A stretch of 64,000 nucleotides of DNA, taken from NCBI RefSeq assembly GCF_963169125.1, contig NC_084795.1, positions 195,150,214-195,214,213 of the forward strand, written 5' to 3'. How positions within the stretch are numbered: the first letter of the stretch is position 1; each line of letters begins with the position of its first letter. This document shows, one piece after another, positions 60,530 through 64,000 of this stretch. Source of the DNA: Humulus lupulus (taxonomy: Eukaryota > Streptophyta > Magnoliopsida > Rosales > Cannabaceae). The notes below the pieces were generated by a model that saw nothing but the letters and a program-made list of their open reading frames with translations, was not told where the DNA came from and searched no databases. Position numbers and translations under genes: made by a program.

Positions 60530-61516
60530 GAGTATCCATCTATTGCGTAGTAGATTGAGAAAAGGCATTGGGCGAAATTTTGTTCACAACCCGATGCTGT
60601 AGTAATCCCTATAGTAAGAGAGTTTTATGCTAATGGAATTTCTCAAGTCACAGCTATGGCTACAGTGTGAGGGGTTAATGTGAATTTCTCAAGTGCAACC
60701 ATAAATCAATTTTATGGGCTTCCTAGCATAGACAATGATGAGTATAGCCAAATCATTGATAATCCTTACTTTAATGAGATTATCCAATTTCTGTGTAAGC
60801 CAAATACCTAATGGAAGTGAACTAAAACAGGTCATCCCACTAAGTTTAAGCGGGAGGCAATGAGAGTTATTGAAAAAGCCTAGCATAAGTTTATTAATGC
60901 AAAATTATTTCCCACTAAACATGTCAATGATGTGAATGTGGATACTGGCATTCTTTTATATGCCACCTTGAAGGGGAAAACAATTGAAGTGGGGCGCATT
61001 ATCAAGTCCTCCATATAGAGCAGTTTCAGACATGTTTCTATAGGGTTATATCATCCCCATCTCATTACCGCCATGTGTGCTCAAGCTGGTGTGAAATGGG
61101 ATCCTTCATAGCCTTTGTTGCAGCCCATGCATATTCTGAATATATCCTCCATCACTTGCTTCAAGGTCACTGACATTGCAGGGGCTAGCTCATCTTCTCA
61201 TACTCAGGCTACGCCACCTCCATCAACCAAAAATATGACCTTGGCGGACCGTATGAAACTTGTGGAGGAATCTCTGTACACTACCTCTCAAGAGTTGCAT
61301 GCTCACCGTACTAAATTCCAAGCACACTAGCAGTGCATGACTGAGTGGGCCAATTATCAAGATGTTTATTTCAGGATGAATGTCATACACCTTGGCTTGG
61401 AAATGACAAACTATCCACCTGCACCACAGTGGATTCAAACATATCCACCACCTATTCCTGTGATGCAAGATGAGAAAAATGAGGAGGAAGCTGAAGATGA
61501 TCAAGAAGATGCTTGA
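60530..61516 (+). pseudogene. Athila-1 second gene (plant transposon protein-like, nine nonsense codons)
   Basis: Lies where env-like frames occur in Athila elements. A single unshifted frame reads EYPSIA, IEKRHWAKFCSQPDAVV, PIVREFYANGI, SSATINQFYGLPSID, TKTGHPTKFKREAMRVIEKA and HKFINAKLFPTKHVNDVN, with a linker TLADRMKLVEESLYTTSQEL and an acidic end (EEEAEDDQEDA). It resembles the plant family named 'putative plant transposon protein' (PF20167, from memory). No signal peptide or membrane helix is visible, so an envelope role is not supported. Stops: TAG 60548, 60551, 60881, 61016, 61109 and 61328; TAA 60809; TGA 60668 and 60818. Confidence 0.75.
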
Positions 61517-62934
61517 TTAATGAGCATTTACTGCGGATTGGGGGAGTTTTCTTTTTCTTTATTTTATTTTTCATTGAGGACAATATATTGTACAAGTGTG
61601 GGGGACAATGTATTTTATTTTATTTTTCATTTATTGAAACTACACTGTTGTGATTTTTATGATTTTATGTTGTTTTTGCTTTGATTTTTATTTTTATTAT
61701 GTTGCATTTTTTATGATTTTAAGTCATTTTTTTTTCATTTTTAGTTATTTTTAGGTTCTTATAAGCATGGCATGATTACGTTGGAAGTTGTTTGTCAATG
61801 ATAAAAATTCTGATTGAGATGAGACTAGTTTCTTAGGAAATTGATGAATTCTACATGAATTGTGTGCTTATCTCTTGTCTAGTTGTTACTTAAGCTTGAT
61901 CATTAATTTTTAAACATAATGTGTTCAATTAAATTTACTTTTTCACTAGGATTTGGAGATATTTATGCATGTTATTACTTATATATAGTCTCGACCACTC
62001 TAGAAACCATTGATTAATTATTTGGAATGAAATCCTAAGTACACATGATTAGGAAGATGGTTAAGGCATGTTCTTTGGATTGTTTGAGCCTTTCAAGTTT
62101 ACCTATGAAATTGAATATCATATTTTCCCACTTTTTAGTCATAATGACTAATCTTTTTCTTTTATAAGCCAATATTTAAACCTGTGTAGCCTAAATTTTT
62201 TATCTTTTTCTGTACCCATTACACCATAGTTTTATATTATTGTTTGATTTGGTGGGTTGGGTTATGGATTGTAAGAAGGAGAAGTTGTATTGGTTTGTTG
62301 GATTATAATGTGAAAGGATATGATTTACTATTTCTTCCAATGAGTTGAATTGAAAAGAAAAAAAACAAAAAAAAATTTGCACTGAGAAATATGGAAAAAA
62401 AAATAGAAAGATTATGTATTTTCTTGAATTGTATGGGAAATTTGTGGGAAGATCTAGAGAATAGAAAAAATATTATGGGCTATGGTGTGAATTAAGCATA
62501 AATATTCCTTTTTCATCTACCTTCAACCTTAACCTTACATTACAAGATTTTAAAGACCTTATGATTCTTGATTATGTATGTTTACATTTGTGGAGAACAA
62601 TTGGTTAATGTCTATAGAGTTGATGTTTTTCATGAAAATGTTATTATCTATGAGACTTTAAAACATATTATGGCATGTATAAATTGATTCAAATGTTTGT
62701 GTTTTGGTTTGTTTAATTGTGCATAATCATAAATAAGATCAAGTTTTAAGTGGTGACTTGACATTGAGTTGAAATTATGAGGAATGTGGAATTCAGATTT
62801 TTCTTATAACTCATATTGGTTGGTCAATCTTTGAGATAATTAACACTTTCGACTGCTTATGTTTATTTGTTTAGTTTTTAGTTTTTATTAGTGATTTTGC
62901 TAAGGGACTAGCAAAGTTTAATTGTGGGGGAATT
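61517..62934 (+). other. Athila-1 3' untranslated region and PPT
   Basis: AT-rich, non-coding, homologous in reverse to 17120-17985. It ends with a purine tract (attgtgggggaatt, 62921-62934) directly before the LTR. Confidence 0.8.
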
Positions 62935-64000
62935 TGATAAGGGTATTTTGGATATTATATTTTTTATCCTTTCACATTTAGATAATGTTCCTTTCAAGTG
63001 ATTTTAGGTGTTCCTAGCTTTGTTTTACGAGTTTTTTCTTTTTAAGCCAAAAAATATTTTAAAAGGTATTATTGATGAATTTGATACATTTTTGTGGTTA
63101 GGAATGAATGTGCAATGATAGGACTTAAGAAAATGAAGTTTGGAACGAGTTTGAAGTGTTATAGAAGTCCCTAAACTCAAGGTTCGAGCTTAGAGTTGAA
63201 GATTATGAAGAAAAAGCACGAGAGCAGAAAATGGCCTGTGGCCGCGGCCACCAAGACTTACTCGCCGCGACCTCCGTGCGAATATGGCCCAGAAACCTCC
63301 CATGGCCGCGAGCACCAGGAATCACTGGCTTCGGTCGTGCGACAATTTTTTCTTTAAAGTTTAGTTTTTAAATGTAATTTTTGATGGGATGTAAAAGGGA
63401 TTAGGGTTAATTTTTAAGATAACTTTAGATTGCGAATTTTATAGGCTAGAGCAGCAGAGGAGGAGAAAAGACATCAGTAATAACATTCTTCATTCTAGTT
63501 TTTCTTTCTTCTCAAAACTCTTTTATTTTCATTGAATATTTATGTTTATGAATCTGAATATAATTATGGAGTAGTTTCCTTTATAGTTTAGGGTTATTTC
63601 AAAACCCTAGACATGAGATCTTGAATGCATTGATGAATTTTATTTCTTATATTCCCTTATATTAAATTGCTTCTATTTTTCTATTTGAATGTAATGAATC
63701 TCGTAAAATCTTGTTTAGATGGCCACTAATTAGGGTTTTGCAGTATTCTACTATCATCTTAGGATTTCTATTCACATAATATTTTAGGATTCTAAGTATC
63801 ATTATAAATTGAAATTAGAGTATTGTGACGGGTATTTTAATTGTAATGAAGAATAGAACCTAGGTTAAATGAATTGCATGCTTAATGAATTTGTTGCCTA
63901 GATTAACTTGTTTCCATTGAATGTAATGACTTTCCTGGGTTAAATAGATCACATGCTTAATGGGTTTATTGATTGGTAAAAAGGATTAATTAAGAGCACT
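62935..64000 (+). repeat. Athila-1 3' LTR (partial, continues beyond window)
   Basis: Starts TGATAAGGGTATTTTGG. It contains a GC-rich block at 63235-63345 (ggccgcggcc, gccgcgacc, ggccgcgagc), and from about 63829 matches the 5' LTR remainder at 53773 onward. Confidence 0.9.

Larger units (their letters stand above)
53773..64000 (+). mobile_element. Athila-1, near full-length Gypsy (continues past window)
   Basis: 5' LTR remainder 53773-54308, PBS (54318-54335), gag, protease trace, RT, RNase H, integrase, a second protein frame in the env position (60530-61516), PPT (62921-62934) and 3' LTR from 62935 to beyond the window. The LTR overlap available (53773-53945 against about 63829-64000) differs by roughly 6% by eye. 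Confidence 0.92.

Overview
The window is plant nuclear DNA, almost certainly from a eudicot. It consists of nested and decayed LTR retrotransposons. I found no cellular protein-coding gene, rRNA or functional tRNA. The evidence for a plant is: Athila, Tat and Tekay/Del lineages of Ty3/Gypsy; a Ty1/Copia element; primer-binding sites matching plant tRNA-Asp and tRNA-iMet; and GT-AG introns. The species cannot be fixed from the sequence; a Cannabaceae-like genome is only a guess.

Layout. (1) 1-9052: a minus-strand non-autonomous Gypsy element ('TRG-1'). It has two ~1.2 kb LTRs (the left one cut by the window edge), one gag-protease frame and no pol. On the opposite strand it carries an intron-containing gene whose product resembles the plant 'putative gypsy type transposon' domain. 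(2) 9053-15551: the 3' half of a minus-strand Tat element ('Tat-2'), with an antisense-gene remnant, a repeat-bearing spacer, integrase and RNase H. It is interrupted by a solo Tekay-type LTR (11581-13768) with a perfect 5-bp target duplication. (3) 15552-17985: the 3' end of a minus-strand Athila element. (4) 17986-20778: an unclassified promoter-like fragment, then a Tekay 5' LTR and a gag stub. (5) 20779-40968: a plus-strand Copia element. It contains a gutted Tat element ('Tat-3', 22043-30376: antisense gene, gag and integrase, but no protease, RT or most of RNase H) and a second solo Tekay LTR (32397-34538, perfect duplication). (6) 40969-45132: a second copy of the TRG family ('TRG-2'), cut off at about 45133. 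(7) About 45133-52151: a Tekay chromovirus with a truncated 5' LTR, a heavily decayed pol and an intact 3' LTR. It sits inside a minus-strand Tekay LTR (52152-53772), which itself sits in the 5' LTR of (8) an Athila element running from 53773 past the window end.

The most unusual recurring architecture is the antisense gene. TRG-1, TRG-2 and Tat-3 each have, on the strand opposite gag, a TATA box just inside the 3' LTR, an intron-split gene for a PF04195-like plus coiled-coil protein, and (where preserved) a tandem-repeat spacer between the two convergent genes. In the TRG family the leader also holds Pol III-like A and B boxes at canonical tRNA spacing. Tat-2 keeps the coiled-coil end of the same kind of gene.

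The second general signal is how the frames broke. Over long stretches they are uninterrupted by indels but contain many nonsense codons, mostly TAG at positions expected to be glutamine (CAG). This is what deamination of methylated CHG/CG cytosines would produce. Genes therefore work together only within each element: gag, protease, RT, RNase H and integrase mediate retrotransposition, and most copies are dead or depend on other elements.
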